DNA from: Clostridia bacterium
Lineage (GTDB): Bacteria; Bacillota; Clostridia; Christensenellales; Aristaeellaceae
NCBI GenBank assembly: GCA_017464305.1
Contig: JAFUDS010000015.1
Location: 1-64,000 of the forward strand
Length of the DNA stretch: 64,000 nucleotides
Direction: 5' to 3'
Shown: positions 7,393-14,940 of the stretch, piece after piece
Layout of the letters: the number at the start of each line of letters is the position of its first letter
Position numbering within the stretch: the first letter of the stretch is position 1
Program-made: the position numbers and the translations under genes
Notes under the pieces: generated by a model
Database searches by the model: none
What the model saw: only the letters and a program-made list of their open reading frames with translations
Told to the model about the DNA's origin: nothing

Positions 7393-7569
7393 TCAGTAAA
7401 CAAACACGTCTTTATGCTCGATCACGTAGACCCGGCCAGGATACAGGCGACGGAGGAGGCGGCGCAGCTGCCTCTCCGCTTTCTTGGCATCATCGGAAAG
7501 GATGTTCCATTCTCTCCGATGCTTCCAGTCCTTGGTGTGCGCCAGGAAGATATAATACTTAGCCTTCAT
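7393..7569 (-). CDS. Small basic hypothetical protein, 58 aa
   Basis: Begins MKAKYYIFLAHTKDW and carries an Arg-rich middle (RRLLRRLYPGR). The ATG at 7569 overlaps the upstream gene by a few bases and has GAGGTAATCT before it. Its stop lies at the edge of promoter D. Not recognised. Confidence 0.62.
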   Translation of the reverse strand: MKAKYYIFLAHTKDWKHRREWNILSDDAKKAERQLRRLLRRLYPGRVYVIEHKDVFVY

Positions 7570-7996
7570 AGATTACCTCCGGGCCAGGGAATACCCTGCC
7601 CCCATCATAATCAGACTTCCAATGATGATACTGCCCGTTCTCGTCCAGAAACTCCGCATCCCATACACCCTTGTAATAGTCCTGCGCCTGGATCACGGAA
7701 ACGCCGTATGTTTTCCCTCTCACCCAAATCCGATCCCCAGGGGATAGCAGCTTATCCTCCCGTTCCTTCCGCCGCACGCAGCCAGTCCAAACCTGGCTGT
7801 GTGATCCTTCGCACCCTTGGCCCAGCAGAGCGCAATCATCACACATGTCATTGTAGGCCTGGCTTCCCGTCACACAGCCGGAGCCGTAAATCGCCCTGGC
7901 CGTTTTGAACGCCTCATCCGAAGAAGCAGCCCGCACGATGCAGACCCGCCCATACTCCCCGCCGCGATTCGTGCCAGTCATTTCATAGACACCCAT
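7559..7996 (-). CDS. Hypothetical protein, 145 aa
   Basis: Eight cysteines concentrated in the first half (including CDDC and a later GC/CVR pair) suggest a metal-binding segment. The second half reads like a small beta domain (PGDRIWVRGKTYGVSV). AGGAGGTGCG precedes 7996. Not recognised. Confidence 0.7.
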   Translation of the reverse strand: MGVYEMTGTNRGGEYGRVCIVRAASSDEAFKTARAIYGSGCVTGSQAYNDMCDDCALLGQGCEGSHSQVWTGCVRRKEREDKLLSPGDRIWVRGKTYGVSVIQAQDYYKGVWDAEFLDENGQYHHWKSDYDGGRVFPGPEVIYEG

Positions 7997-8008
7997 GTTC
8001 GCACCTCC

Positions 8009-8533
8009 TCAGTACTTCGGGATTGCGCCCAGGTTGTCAAACAACGCCAGGGCCTTGGCAATGGACCGAACATCACCGGCATAATGCCTTTGATTTCCTA
8101 TGGAGGAGCCGCCCTTTTTCCGGGCGACCATGAACTGATCCCCCTTGAAATACAGCAGCTCGCGGTCGTGGCCGTTCCTGCTATACGTGGCGACCACCTG
8201 GCCCACAAACAAAGGCAGATCGGCAGCCATCAGCTCCGCCGCCCGATCCTGGAAGCGCTCGCTCTCCAGGTCCATCATCTTATAGTCGTAATCGGCGTGG
8301 GCGTAGGTATTCCCACCGGCCAGGATTTCTCCGCAGCGCTCGTCCCGGTACACATGCTGATAATGAAGGAGGACGCGGTTCACCCGATCAATATTGACGG
8401 AAATATCCTTAACTTTGATAGTGATACTCCGCTCATAACCGGCCCATTGTACGCGGATCGAATAGGCGCTCTTGGGGATACCGGCCTTTTTCAGATCATC
8501 CCGGATCGCGGCACTCAATTCTTTGTTCGTCAT
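8009..8533 (-). CDS. Hypothetical protein, 174 aa (LPD29-like N-terminus?)
   Basis: The N-terminus (MTNKELSAAIRDDLKKAGIP, then alternating strands with ITIKV and a DYDYK end) resembles the large polyvalent-protein-associated domain LPD29, found in phage and plasmid proteins linked to host interaction. The match is by eye only. AGGAGGTATCACAA precedes 8533. Part of the promoter E operon. Confidence 0.65.
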   Translation of the reverse strand: MTNKELSAAIRDDLKKAGIPKSAYSIRVQWAGYERSITIKVKDISVNIDRVNRVLLHYQHVYRDERCGEILAGGNTYAHADYDYKMMDLESERFQDRAAELMAADLPLFVGQVVATYSRNGHDRELLYFKGDQFMVARKKGGSSIGNQRHYAGDVRSIAKALALFDNLGAIPKY

Positions 8534-8546
8534 TTGTGATACCTCC

Positions 8547-8789
8547 TTACTTTACAATCACATGCACTCCAGGCAGGCCCCAATCGTCAATAACGGCCAC
8601 ATATACCCTGCACACCTCTTTGTCCAGCAGAGAGCAGTCGTTATTCTCCTCGCGGACGAACACTACTCCATCCTTGCTGCGATCAACAACATCGTCGCAC
8701 TCGAATAAGGCCAGCCTTTTCCTGTCCTCAGTCCACACAGAAACAAGCTCCCTACCGTCAATGACTTTCAGAAGATCAAACAGCTTCAT
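8547..8789 (-). CDS. Small acidic hypothetical protein, 80 aa
   Basis: Begins MKLFDLLKVIDGRELV and is rich in Asp and Val. GCGAGGG stands before the ATG at 8789. First gene after promoter E. Not recognised. Small acidic proteins of this sort are often anti-defence or host-takeover factors, but nothing specific supports that here. Confidence 0.7.
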   Translation of the reverse strand: MKLFDLLKVIDGRELVSVWTEDRKRLALFECDDVVDRSKDGVVFVREENNDCSLLDKEVCRVYVAVIDDWGLPGVHVIVK

Positions 8790-8830
8790 ATCAAAGCCCT
8801 CGCTTTCCGCCCCTCACCGGGGACAATACC

Positions 8831-8920
8831 ATTTTGTCGTGCTTTTCTCCATTTGTCAGCGCGTTTTTAGCTTAAAAGCGAATTTAGGAAAATCGCAGCA
8901 TATCGTAACAGAATTGCAGT
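8831..8920 (-). promoter_or_regulatory. Composite early promoter, copy E
   Basis: -35 CTGACA (8854-8859), 17-bp spacer, -10 CAAAAT (8831-8836). Upstream: AAAACGCG, about 14 bp, CTAAAT, then three CTGCRATTTT-like units at 10-11 bp spacing up to about 8920. It drives genes 8789 to 7393. Confidence 0.78.
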
Positions 8921-8923
8921 AAA

Positions 8924-8969
8924 ACAAAAAAAGAGGCCCTGGCGTGCTTCACTCCCGCGCCAGGGCCTC
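8924..8969 (-). terminator. Strong terminator after the lysis genes
   Basis: On the - strand a 12-bp GC-rich stem (GAGGCCCTGGCG and its complement) with a 12-nt loop is followed by a long T-run. It ends late transcription after the holin gene and separates it from promoter E. Confidence 0.85.
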
Positions 8970-8975
8970 CTATTC

Positions 8976-9452
8976 TTATTCTTCCGTTTCGCCGGCCTGC
9001 TCCGGCTCCTCGGCCTGATCCGCCGTCGCGGTTTCAGTTACACGCTGCACGGCGATCAGAGGAACGGGCTGCGGCCCTTCTTTATGCTCCCTTCCAATAA
9101 TACTTTCTACGATGGAATCGGCGGCCTTGAATTGGTCGCCGGTCAATTGTTTTCCATCGACGGCGGCATACTGCATGACCAAGCTCAGAGCCGTCCCCTT
9201 GCGCTCATTATCATCTTCTTTTACGGTGCCATTCTTGACCATCTGATCCACGGCATCTACGGCCAGACGGCACCAATACACCAGGGAAGATAAAAAGGTA
9301 TCTTCATATTTGGGGAGTGCGTCAATGGCCTTGGAAATGAAGCTGATGGTATCCTTGGACAGAAAGCCCCGTTTATAAAGCAGGAGCAGGATCACGATGG
9401 CGACGCCCGCCACAATCAGGGCGGCAACGGTGAGCAGGGTTTCACTATTCAT
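8976..9452 (-). CDS. Putative holin (LLH-type)
   Basis: 158 aa. One N-terminal membrane helix (about residues 7-25), then a soluble helical domain with the AVDAVDQM ... GTALSLVMQYA pattern of LLH-family phage holins and an acidic tail. The ATG at 9452 follows GGAGGTAAG. It lies downstream of the endolysin with two more membrane proteins, so this is the lysis cassette. The family is judged from pattern only. Confidence 0.65.
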   Translation of the reverse strand: MNSETLLTVAALIVAGVAIVILLLLYKRGFLSKDTISFISKAIDALPKYEDTFLSSLVYWCRLAVDAVDQMVKNGTVKEDDNERKGTALSLVMQYAAVDGKQLTGDQFKAADSIVESIIGREHKEGPQPVPLIAVQRVTETATADQAEEPEQAGETEE

Positions 9453-9467
9453 ACTTCTTACCTCCAT

Positions 9468-9785
9468 TTATCCGTTTGATTCTTCATCGGAAACGGTATC
9501 CTCATCCTGGGCGGAGGAGGATGGGCGGGACTTGAAATAGCCCACGATCCCCTTCTCCGCCACAGAATTTCCAGCATAGAATCCAATATTGACCATCATT
9601 ACATCATCCGCCCCCTGGATGATGCCCTGCACGGCCGAAGCCAGCGACGGACGCAGGATCAGCACAGCCAGGGCCGCAATGCGGAACAGGCACCAGAAAG
9701 CGGCAATTCCAGTAGCCAGCCGTTTGGAATATTGGATATAGGGGGCTTTTGTCTTTTTGGTGGGGCTTCTCGCTTTTGCATCCAT
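9468..9785 (-). CDS. Membrane protein of the lysis cassette, 105 aa
   Basis: A basic N-terminus (RSPTKKTK) followed by one or two hydrophobic segments (about residues 25-55) and an acidic Ser-rich C-terminus. Basic-in topology with one or two helices suits a holin or holin partner. Close spacing to both neighbours. No named family. Confidence 0.6.
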   Translation of the reverse strand: MDAKARSPTKKTKAPYIQYSKRLATGIAAFWCLFRIAALAVLILRPSLASAVQGIIQGADDVMMVNIGFYAGNSVAEKGIVGYFKSRPSSSAQDEDTVSDEESNG

Positions 9786-9811
9786 CTTATCACCTCATTT
9801 GGGCTGTACGA

Positions 9812-10270
9812 TCACAGAAAATCGTTTTGCTCCATGCAGTCACGGTACAGAACACGGATATAATCAAAAGCCTCCTCGAAGCGGCCATTTTGCTGACCTG
9901 TTTTCTTGAGGAGCTTTTGGTATTTATCGTTGAGGGCGAATATGTGATCAAATTCCTCCTTGGTATGGCGGCGTTTCAACCGGCAGGAATTGGCGAAGTC
10001 AAGAACGGTGGTGCGGATGGTATCCATTTCGTTCTCATCCATCTCCCTCGCCTGCCGTTCCTGCTCCTCTTTCACGCCCTCCACATCCTTTTTGATCCCG
10101 GCCAGCTCATCCCGCACATCCTGGGTGAGCAGCTTTCCAAGCCAGCCAAAAAAGGACTTCCAGGGATTCCACTTGATGTGCGGGTTAAAGTCAATGAACA
10201 GGGATAAACCGACGGCGATATATCCCCAATGCTCACCTATCCAATTCCAAAACTGCTCCAATGGAATCAC
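9812..10270 (-). CDS. Membrane-anchored hypothetical protein of the lysis cassette, 152 aa
   Basis: N-terminal Trp-rich hydrophobic segment (WGYIAVGLSLFIDF), an amphipathic stretch, a coiled coil about residues 55-80, then a charged helical domain. GTG start at 10270 overlaps the endolysin stop (GTGA). Possibly a holin-like or spanin-like accessory, unproven. Confidence 0.62.
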   Translation of the reverse strand: MIPLEQFWNWIGEHWGYIAVGLSLFIDFNPHIKWNPWKSFFGWLGKLLTQDVRDELAGIKKDVEGVKEEQERQAREMDENEMDTIRTTVLDFANSCRLKRRHTKEEFDHIFALNDKYQKLLKKTGQQNGRFEEAFDYIRVLYRDCMEQNDFL

Positions 10271-11202
10271 CCCACAGCCGGGGTGCTGTCACCCGATCCG
10301 CTGTCCCCGAACAGCATCTTATCCAGCAGATCATAGACTGCCAGGAGATCAGCCTTTTTGACGGTGATATACTCGCCATCGCCGCCAGCGTCCCCGTGCT
10401 CATCCGGGATTTCCTGCAGGAATTTGCTCATCATGTACCCGGTATGGATAAAGTCGGGCGCCTCATAGGTGCATCGCGTCCATTCGCCAGAGCTGCCCTC
10501 CATATAGACCGTGGCCCCGATAGGCACCTGATAAATCACCTTGGAGCCGCCGTTGGCCTTTTCCCTCAGATTGACGGTTTTCCCGCTCTGAGCGACCACC
10601 TTTGCCGTGTAGCTCATTTTTTCTCCACCTCCACTCTCTTTTTCTTCCACCAGCGAATAATCAGGCCGCCCGAATCCGGCGATCCTGCCGTAGCCGATGG
10701 TGTAATTCTTCCGGGCAACCCCGCCGCCGTTGGCGACCTTGTTGGACGCCCCGGTGGTGTTGCCCTCGATGGTATAAATCCGGGTGCTGGTGACCTTCTC
10801 CACAATGCCGGTGTGTCCGGCCTGGTTTGGATACTCGGACGACCAGAAAAAGACCTGATCCCCTACGCACGGGGAACTGAACAGCCTGCCGGCCTTGCGG
10901 TAGTATCCCATGCTGGAATTGCACCCGGCGCCGGAGCTTTTCTTGGGTTGGCACAGCAGCTCCCGCGCCTTATCCGCACCGAAGGCCTGCATAAAGCACC
11001 AATCCACAAACACGTCACACCAGGCGATCCCCTGCTTCCTGCCATTGTAAAACCACGGAATGCCGTCCATATCACGGGCGTATTTCGTGATGTTCTCATC
11101 CCCGGCATTGGCGGTCTTATCGTCCAGCTCATTCTTGGTTTCCTTTTCCAGATAACCCACCTCGGCACCGGCCACGGCCAGCACCTTATCAACCGCGCTC
11201 AA
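10267..11202 (-). CDS. Endolysin: CHAP-type amidase/endopeptidase with SH3b domain
   Basis: 311 aa. The N-terminal half has the CHAP/NlpC layout: Cys62 in AWCDVFV, His130 in AGHTGIV and Glu146 in IEGNT. Residues about 198-270 form an SH3b cell-wall-binding domain (TVNLREKANGG). The start is TTG at 11202 with AGAGGGGTGATAGG before it. No signal peptide, so it needs the holin to reach the wall. It cuts peptidoglycan at the end of infection. Preceded by a terminator (11221-11257) after the DGR genes. Confidence 0.85.
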   Translation of the reverse strand: MSAVDKVLAVAGAEVGYLEKETKNELDDKTANAGDENITKYARDMDGIPWFYNGRKQGIAWCDVFVDWCFMQAFGADKARELLCQPKKSSGAGCNSSMGYYRKAGRLFSSPCVGDQVFFWSSEYPNQAGHTGIVEKVTSTRIYTIEGNTTGASNKVANGGGVARKNYTIGYGRIAGFGRPDYSLVEEKESGGGEKMSYTAKVVAQSGKTVNLREKANGGSKVIYQVPIGATVYMEGSSGEWTRCTYEAPDFIHTGYMMSKFLQEIPDEHGDAGGDGEYITVKKADLLAVYDLLDKMLFGDSGSGDSTPAVG

Positions 11203-11220
11203 CCTATCACCCCTCTCTAT

Positions 11221-11257
11221 AAAAGGCGAAGCCAGCTCATACCGGCTCCGCCTTATC
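11221..11257 (-). terminator. Terminator between DGR module and endolysin
   Basis: On the - strand AGGCG and AGCC-type arms pair with TGGCT and CGCCT (small internal mismatch), followed by TTTTAT. It overlaps the 3' end of the 63-aa gene and would lower read-through from the DGR genes into lysis genes. Confidence 0.55.
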
Positions 11258-11428
11258 GCACCACGTATAGAAGTGCTCCCTTATATCCAGCTCCAAACCT
11301 TCCACGATCTCCACATCATGCACCATCAGGGCATCCCCGCCAGGGGGAAACAGGTACACATCCGCCTTTCCGCCGGCAGTTTCGCAAATCTCGTAGAAGT
11401 CGCTGATCACGATCCTCTGTTTGTTCAC
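11237..11428 (-). CDS. Small hypothetical protein, 63 aa, coupled to the DGR reverse transcriptase
   Basis: Begins MNKQRIVISDFYEI, acidic, ends CDKAEPV. GTG at 11428 overlaps the reverse transcriptase stop (TAGTG), so the two are translationally coupled. Not recognised. It could be a DGR accessory factor or simply the last gene of the unit. Confidence 0.6.
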   Translation of the reverse strand: MNKQRIVISDFYEICETAGGKADVYLFPPGGDALMVHDVEIVEGLELDIREHFYTWCDKAEPV

Positions 11429-12585
11429 TACGCGACCATCCCCTCCTCATCATAGGCAGACACCCAAATGCTATCATCCACGACCTCCACATCATCGGCG
11501 CTCTTTCTGCATAGGACATAGTGATCCTCTATCCATTTGCACAGATTGGCGCCGTTGCAATGCTTGGTCATGCCATAATAACTATTGACGGTCTGCAATG
11601 CATTGTCCAGGTCAATAAGCCCATCGGCATATAACCCGGCCACATAGAGGAGGCTCTGCTTGATATGCTGCGTGGTTTTCTTTCTCAGCCTCAACCCGTG
11701 CGGCGTCACCCGATAGCCGACAAACTCGCACCCCTGCACTGCCGGTACGATCTTGCTCTTTGGGCTTATATCCAGGCGCAGATCATCCTTCAAGAAGGTG
11801 GCGATCCTGTCAAACAGACGCTCGGCCTCCTCCCTTCCTTTGACCAGGAGAATAAAATCATCCATATAGCGAACATAGTAATGGACATGCAGAACGTGCT
11901 TGCAATATTGATCCAGGCGATCCAGATAAATATTGGCGGTTTCCTGAGAGGAGAGGTTTCCTATCGGCATCCCCACATCATACAAGCGTTCCTTGCGGGG
12001 ACAATCCGCAATGCTCGATCCGGGCGGAAGGCCAAAGGGAATATCCGGGTTATCAATGATCACGCACATCAACCACATAAACCACAGATCATCGGTGATC
12101 TCATCGTACATTTCCAGGGTTTTTTCATGGTCTACGCGGTAGAAATACTTGCTGATGTCACCTTTGATGATCACCCATTCGCCGGCATCTGGCCGGCGGC
12201 TTACCTTCTGCACCCAATTCAAAAGACACTCGGCTGCTGCCAGGGTGCCCTTCTCTTTTCTGCATCCATAACTGTGTTGGATGAACCTCTTATCCATGTA
12301 GGGATTGATTTGCCGATAGATGGCCCATTGCACGATCCTGTCCCGGAACCCCAGCGCCATAACCAGGCGTGATTTGGGGAAATTCACATAGAACTCACGG
12401 TATGGGCCTACCTTGTAATACCAGCCCATCAATTCCCTTTGCAACTGGATTAAGTTTTCTTCCAAATTCTGCGTGAAGGCAATGACCTCATCCCGGTATC
12501 TCTTTCCCTTCGCCGCCTCCTGATATGCAGCGTACAAGTTTTCAAAGGAGCAAATCTTGTCCATAAGGTTATGCAGTTTTTCCAT
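11428..12585 (-). CDS. rt: DGR reverse transcriptase
   Basis: 385 aa from the ATG at 12585 (GGAG 10 nt upstream); a longer reading from 12639 has no ribosome binding site. The RT palm is complete: KGDISKYFY (141-149), IGNLSSQ (208-214) and YMDD (240-243). The (I/V)GxxxSQ form of motif 4, in place of the QG of group II introns and most retrons, marks diversity-generating retroelement RTs. It copies TR RNA into adenine-mutated cDNA that replaces VR in the tail gene. It lies 290 bp downstream of TR, as in Bordetella phage BPP-1-type elements. Confidence 0.93.
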   Translation of the reverse strand: MEKLHNLMDKICSFENLYAAYQEAAKGKRYRDEVIAFTQNLEENLIQLQRELMGWYYKVGPYREFYVNFPKSRLVMALGFRDRIVQWAIYRQINPYMDKRFIQHSYGCRKEKGTLAAAECLLNWVQKVSRRPDAGEWVIIKGDISKYFYRVDHEKTLEMYDEITDDLWFMWLMCVIIDNPDIPFGLPPGSSIADCPRKERLYDVGMPIGNLSSQETANIYLDRLDQYCKHVLHVHYYVRYMDDFILLVKGREEAERLFDRIATFLKDDLRLDISPKSKIVPAVQGCEFVGYRVTPHGLRLRKKTTQHIKQSLLYVAGLYADGLIDLDNALQTVNSYYGMTKHCNGANLCKWIEDHYVLCRKSADDVEVVDDSIWVSAYDEEGMVA

Positions 12586-12875
12586 ATTCCCTATGCTCCA
12601 TCTTGACGAATAATCAGGGTATCGAATAAGAAATGCCATGCGTGGCGTTTCCGCTGTCCTTTTGGCTGGTGTATTCCGTTCGCATCCTGCTGCCAGCCTC
12701 CGGGGCGCTGCCTTCCGGCATCTTCATGGCGATTCCAGCCGGCGCATTGCGTGGAGCACCAACTGGATTCTCATTTACCGGCTCAATAGGGGCCGGTGGG
12801 AAATATGCCCCTCCCGAATTACAAAAAAGCCTGCTGATCCGTAATCTGGCAGGACGGAATGGTGATACCATATCC
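12586..12875 (-). ncRNA. DGR RNA spacer between TR and RT
   Basis: 290 bases without a convincing gene. In studied DGRs the RNA region between TR and the RT gene is structured and is needed for priming cDNA synthesis. An 85-codon open frame crosses it but lacks a plausible start. I infer that it belongs to the DGR RNA. Confidence 0.5.
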
Positions 12876-12994
12876 GGGAGCGGGGCCGCCCGCCATAGTT
12901 CGTGTTCGCGTTGGAACGGTTGTTGTTGAAATTCAAATAGGCCGGGCCTGTGTTGCTGGTGTTGTTATAGTTGCCACCGCGCCGGGCGACGCGC
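12876..12994 (-). repeat. DGR template repeat (TR)
   Basis: 119 bp that align without gaps to 13563-13681 (offset 687). There are 15 differences, and every one is at a position that is A in TR on the - strand. By my count TR has 30 such adenines, clustered in AAC codons (Asn-rich if translated), the classical DGR template design. The remaining 89 positions are identical. It lies between avd and the RT gene. Confidence 0.95.
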
Positions 12995-13055
12995 CACCGG
13001 CACCGCCGCCACAAAGCAAACTGCCAATTCACGGCATATTCCCCAAATCATGGGA

Positions 13056-13469
13056 TTATTCATCCCTCGATTCCTTTTTGCCGGAGGTTTTGGCTTCCGC
13101 TTTCTTGATCCATCCGCCGATCAGGTTTCCGATCTCCTCAATCATGCCGCACCACACCCCATAGCTGTGTACCTCGATCAGATACCGCACGTTTCCCCGT
13201 TTGTCCGTGTAGCTCGTTCTGCTGGCCTCCCTCATAAAGCCTTTCAGCATTTCCTTTTCCACGTCCAAATCCCGGAGCGTACTCTTATTGTAATAATGCA
13301 GCCTGGCCTTGGTCGCCAGCCTATACATGGTATGGAGCTGGTTCATCACATCCGCGCCCAAGGTTTCTCTTTCCGCCCTGGGCCATCTGCGCACGATGGG
13401 CCGCACCCATCGGATCAAGTCCTCGATCTTCTGGCAGGTCGGGCCTGGATTGTTATAATCGGTTTCCAT
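13056..13469 (-). CDS. avd: Avd-like DGR accessory protein
   Basis: 137 aa from the ATG at 13469, which follows GGAGG; the track of codons upstream is the hairpin region. Strongly basic and all-helical (CQKIEDLIRW ... RWPRAERETLG ... LHTMYRLATKARL ... MLKGFMREA ... MIEEIGNLIGGWIKKA), the form of the four-helix-bundle Avd family. In other DGRs the Avd pentamer binds the RT and its RNA and is required for mutagenic retrohoming. Gene order target-avd-TR-RT matches BPP-1. 60 bp separate its stop from TR. Confidence 0.82.
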   Translation of the reverse strand: METDYNNPGPTCQKIEDLIRWVRPIVRRWPRAERETLGADVMNQLHTMYRLATKARLHYYNKSTLRDLDVEKEMLKGFMREASRTSYTDKRGNVRYLIEVHSYGVWCGMIEEIGNLIGGWIKKAEAKTSGKKESRDE

Positions 13470-13501
13470 ATAAACCTCCGTGTTGTCGGTCAGAAAATCC
13501 G

Positions 13502-13526
13502 GGGGCACGCGCTACCGCGCGGCCCC
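13502..13526 (-). other. Hairpin/cruciform downstream of VR
   Basis: Two 5-bp GC arms (GGGGC/GCCCC and CGCGC/GCGCG), separated by a single bulged base on one side, close a 4-nt loop (13513-13516). It starts 36 bp after the 3' end of VR on the coding strand. DGRs commonly have such a hairpin with a tetranucleotide loop just 3' of VR, where it promotes target recognition. Confidence 0.7.
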
Positions 13527-13539
13527 TCAGGATTTCAGT

Positions 13540-14772
13540 TTACCAGGTATCAGGCACCCAGAGGGAGCGGGGCCGCCCGCCACAGAACGTGCTCGCGTAG
13601 GAACGGTAGTAGGAGAAAATCAAATAGGCCGGGCCTGCGTCGCTGGCGCTGTGATAGTTGCCACCGCGCCGGGCGACGCGCTCATCCCTTGTAAATTGCA
13701 CATACAAACGGCCGGGAACTGTCATGCCGGGAATAGGGGCAAGGCCCAGCTCTTTGAGAATATACGGCACATAGGGGAGGGTGGCGCTGTCCACAGCAAC
13801 ATCCTTGAATACAGTATTGCGCTGTACTCCATCAAACTCCTCATCCGTCAGCTCACGGGCAACCAATGTTATCTTGCCATCGATCCACGCATAATGCACT
13901 GTGCCAGGGGTGCCGGGCTCCACCAGGGTATACCCATCATCGGAGCTGTTCGGAAGAATGGCTTTCCACAGGGTACTATTGGCGGACAGGTCAGCACCGG
14001 GGGCGGCGGCATCATTATCGGGGATAATCTGAATCTCACAGTTGACCAGACGCACACCGTACACCTGTTCGTTGGCATTGCCGACCACATCATTCAGGCT
14101 GCCCACATCATTCCCCAGGCACCAGCTGCGCGGACCGCTGCCGGTGATGGTATTGAGGCCGCTGTAATTGGATTCGCTGATCTGCGATTCCACGGGAACG
14201 CCGCCCACCTGCTTACCCTTCGCCCAGTATTCCGGGGAATTGTAGGGCTGATTGGTCAGATCGGAGGTATGGGGTTTCAGGGCGGTATACTCCCATCCAA
14301 ACTGAACTCGTTTCAAACCGACGGTGATGCTTTTGCCGGTTTCCCAACGGGTACCGTCGCGGTAATCATGACCGTAGTTGTTGTTGCCGTGCGGATTCCA
14401 TCCGTACTTATGGCACATCAACAGGATCAGGCCATGATCCGCGATGGTCATGCCGGACACGCCATAACGGAAAGCCTGCATCCTGGTCAGAAACGGGTCC
14501 ATGCCGAGGCTCACCATCGGAGCGCGTCCGGGCAGGGAATACAGGGTGCCGTTGGTTTCCAGCTCAGAGGCCATATACTGGCCCAGGAGAATGCGGTCAT
14601 ACAGAGTGCCGCCGGTGGTAAAGGCCGGATGCGCATGACCCGGCAGAGAGGCATCCAGGAAAGAGGACTGCATCTGATAGAACGGCACGAATACAGAGGG
14701 GTTTCCCTTTGCATCGTACAGAACTTTATTGCCATGCCGACGGGCGGCCAGCTCCAACGCGGTATTAATCAT
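13540..14772 (-). CDS. DGR-diversified tail (receptor-binding) protein
   Basis: 410 aa. The C-terminal about 50 residues (RVARRGGNY ... AGPAYL ... GGRPRS) have the C-type-lectin/FGE-like variable-domain signature of DGR targets, and VR (13563-13681) encodes them. VR residues such as His, Ser, Ala, Asp, Tyr and Phe replace template Asn codons. The N-terminal part is a structural domain that likely joins the tail. GGGAGG precedes the ATG at 14772, which overlaps the 57-aa gene. It follows baseplate and fibre genes, so it is probably the adhesin that selects host receptors. Confidence 0.9.
   Translation of the reverse strand: MINTALELAARRHGNKVLYDAKGNPSVFVPFYQMQSSFLDASLPGHAHPAFTTGGTLYDRILLGQYMASELETNGTLYSLPGRAPMVSLGMDPFLTRMQAFRYGVSGMTIADHGLILLMCHKYGWNPHGNNNYGHDYRDGTRWETGKSITVGLKRVQFGWEYTALKPHTSDLTNQPYNSPEYWAKGKQVGGVPVESQISESNYSGLNTITGSGPRSWCLGNDVGSLNDVVGNANEQVYGVRLVNCEIQIIPDNDAAAPGADLSANSTLWKAILPNSSDDGYTLVEPGTPGTVHYAWIDGKITLVARELTDEEFDGVQRNTVFKDVAVDSATLPYVPYILKELGLAPIPGMTVPGRLYVQFTRDERVARRGGNYHSASDAGPAYLIFSYYRSYASTFCGGRPRSLWVPDTW
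13563..13681 (-). repeat. DGR variable repeat (VR)
   Basis: The 119-bp partner of TR, ending 23 bp before the target gene's stop. The 15 differences from TR are scattered and all at TR adenines (to G, T or C on the coding strand). The adenine-free 3' block next to 13563 is identical in both copies, as expected for the initiation-of-homing region. Confidence 0.95.
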
Positions 14773-14938
14773 CGTTCATACCTCCCAGCAGGGCGGCCAG
14801 CTCCTGATATTGGGCCACGGTGATGCGATTCCCGGCCAGGTACACATCCAGCTTTTCCATGTAGTCGTCACGCTTCTCCTCGATGGTGCCGTCCTTAACG
14901 GCGGCTTCAACCAGACGCTTCATCAGCTTATATGCCAT
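14765..14938 (-). CDS. Small tail-region protein, 57 aa
   Basis: Read directly: begins MAYKLMKRLVEA, ends GGMNDD. Pattern (xxYxxxLAGNRITVAQYQEL) recalls XkdX-like small proteins found after tail fibre genes. GGAGGTGAGTAAAA lies before 14938, and the stop overlaps the start of the DGR target. Possibly a chaperone or small tail component. Confidence 0.65.
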   Translation of the reverse strand: MAYKLMKRLVEAAVKDGTIEEKRDDYMEKLDVYLAGNRITVAQYQELAALLGGMNDD

Positions 14939-14940
14939 TT

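Noticed and set aside
11428-12585. Retron or group II intron reverse transcriptase
   Set aside because: No msr/msd or intron-like ribozyme ends, and motif 4 is GNLSSQ with TR/VR/avd next to it, which fits only a DGR.
12614-12871. 85-codon open frame on the - strand between TR and RT
   Set aside because: No credible ribosome binding site at its start and it lies in the DGR RNA spacer; composition (Pro, Gly, Ala, Met) looks like chance.
12775-13032. Open frame through TR that mimics the target C-terminus
   Set aside because: It is TR read in frame; the Asn-rich stretch is the adenine-rich template, not a second target gene.
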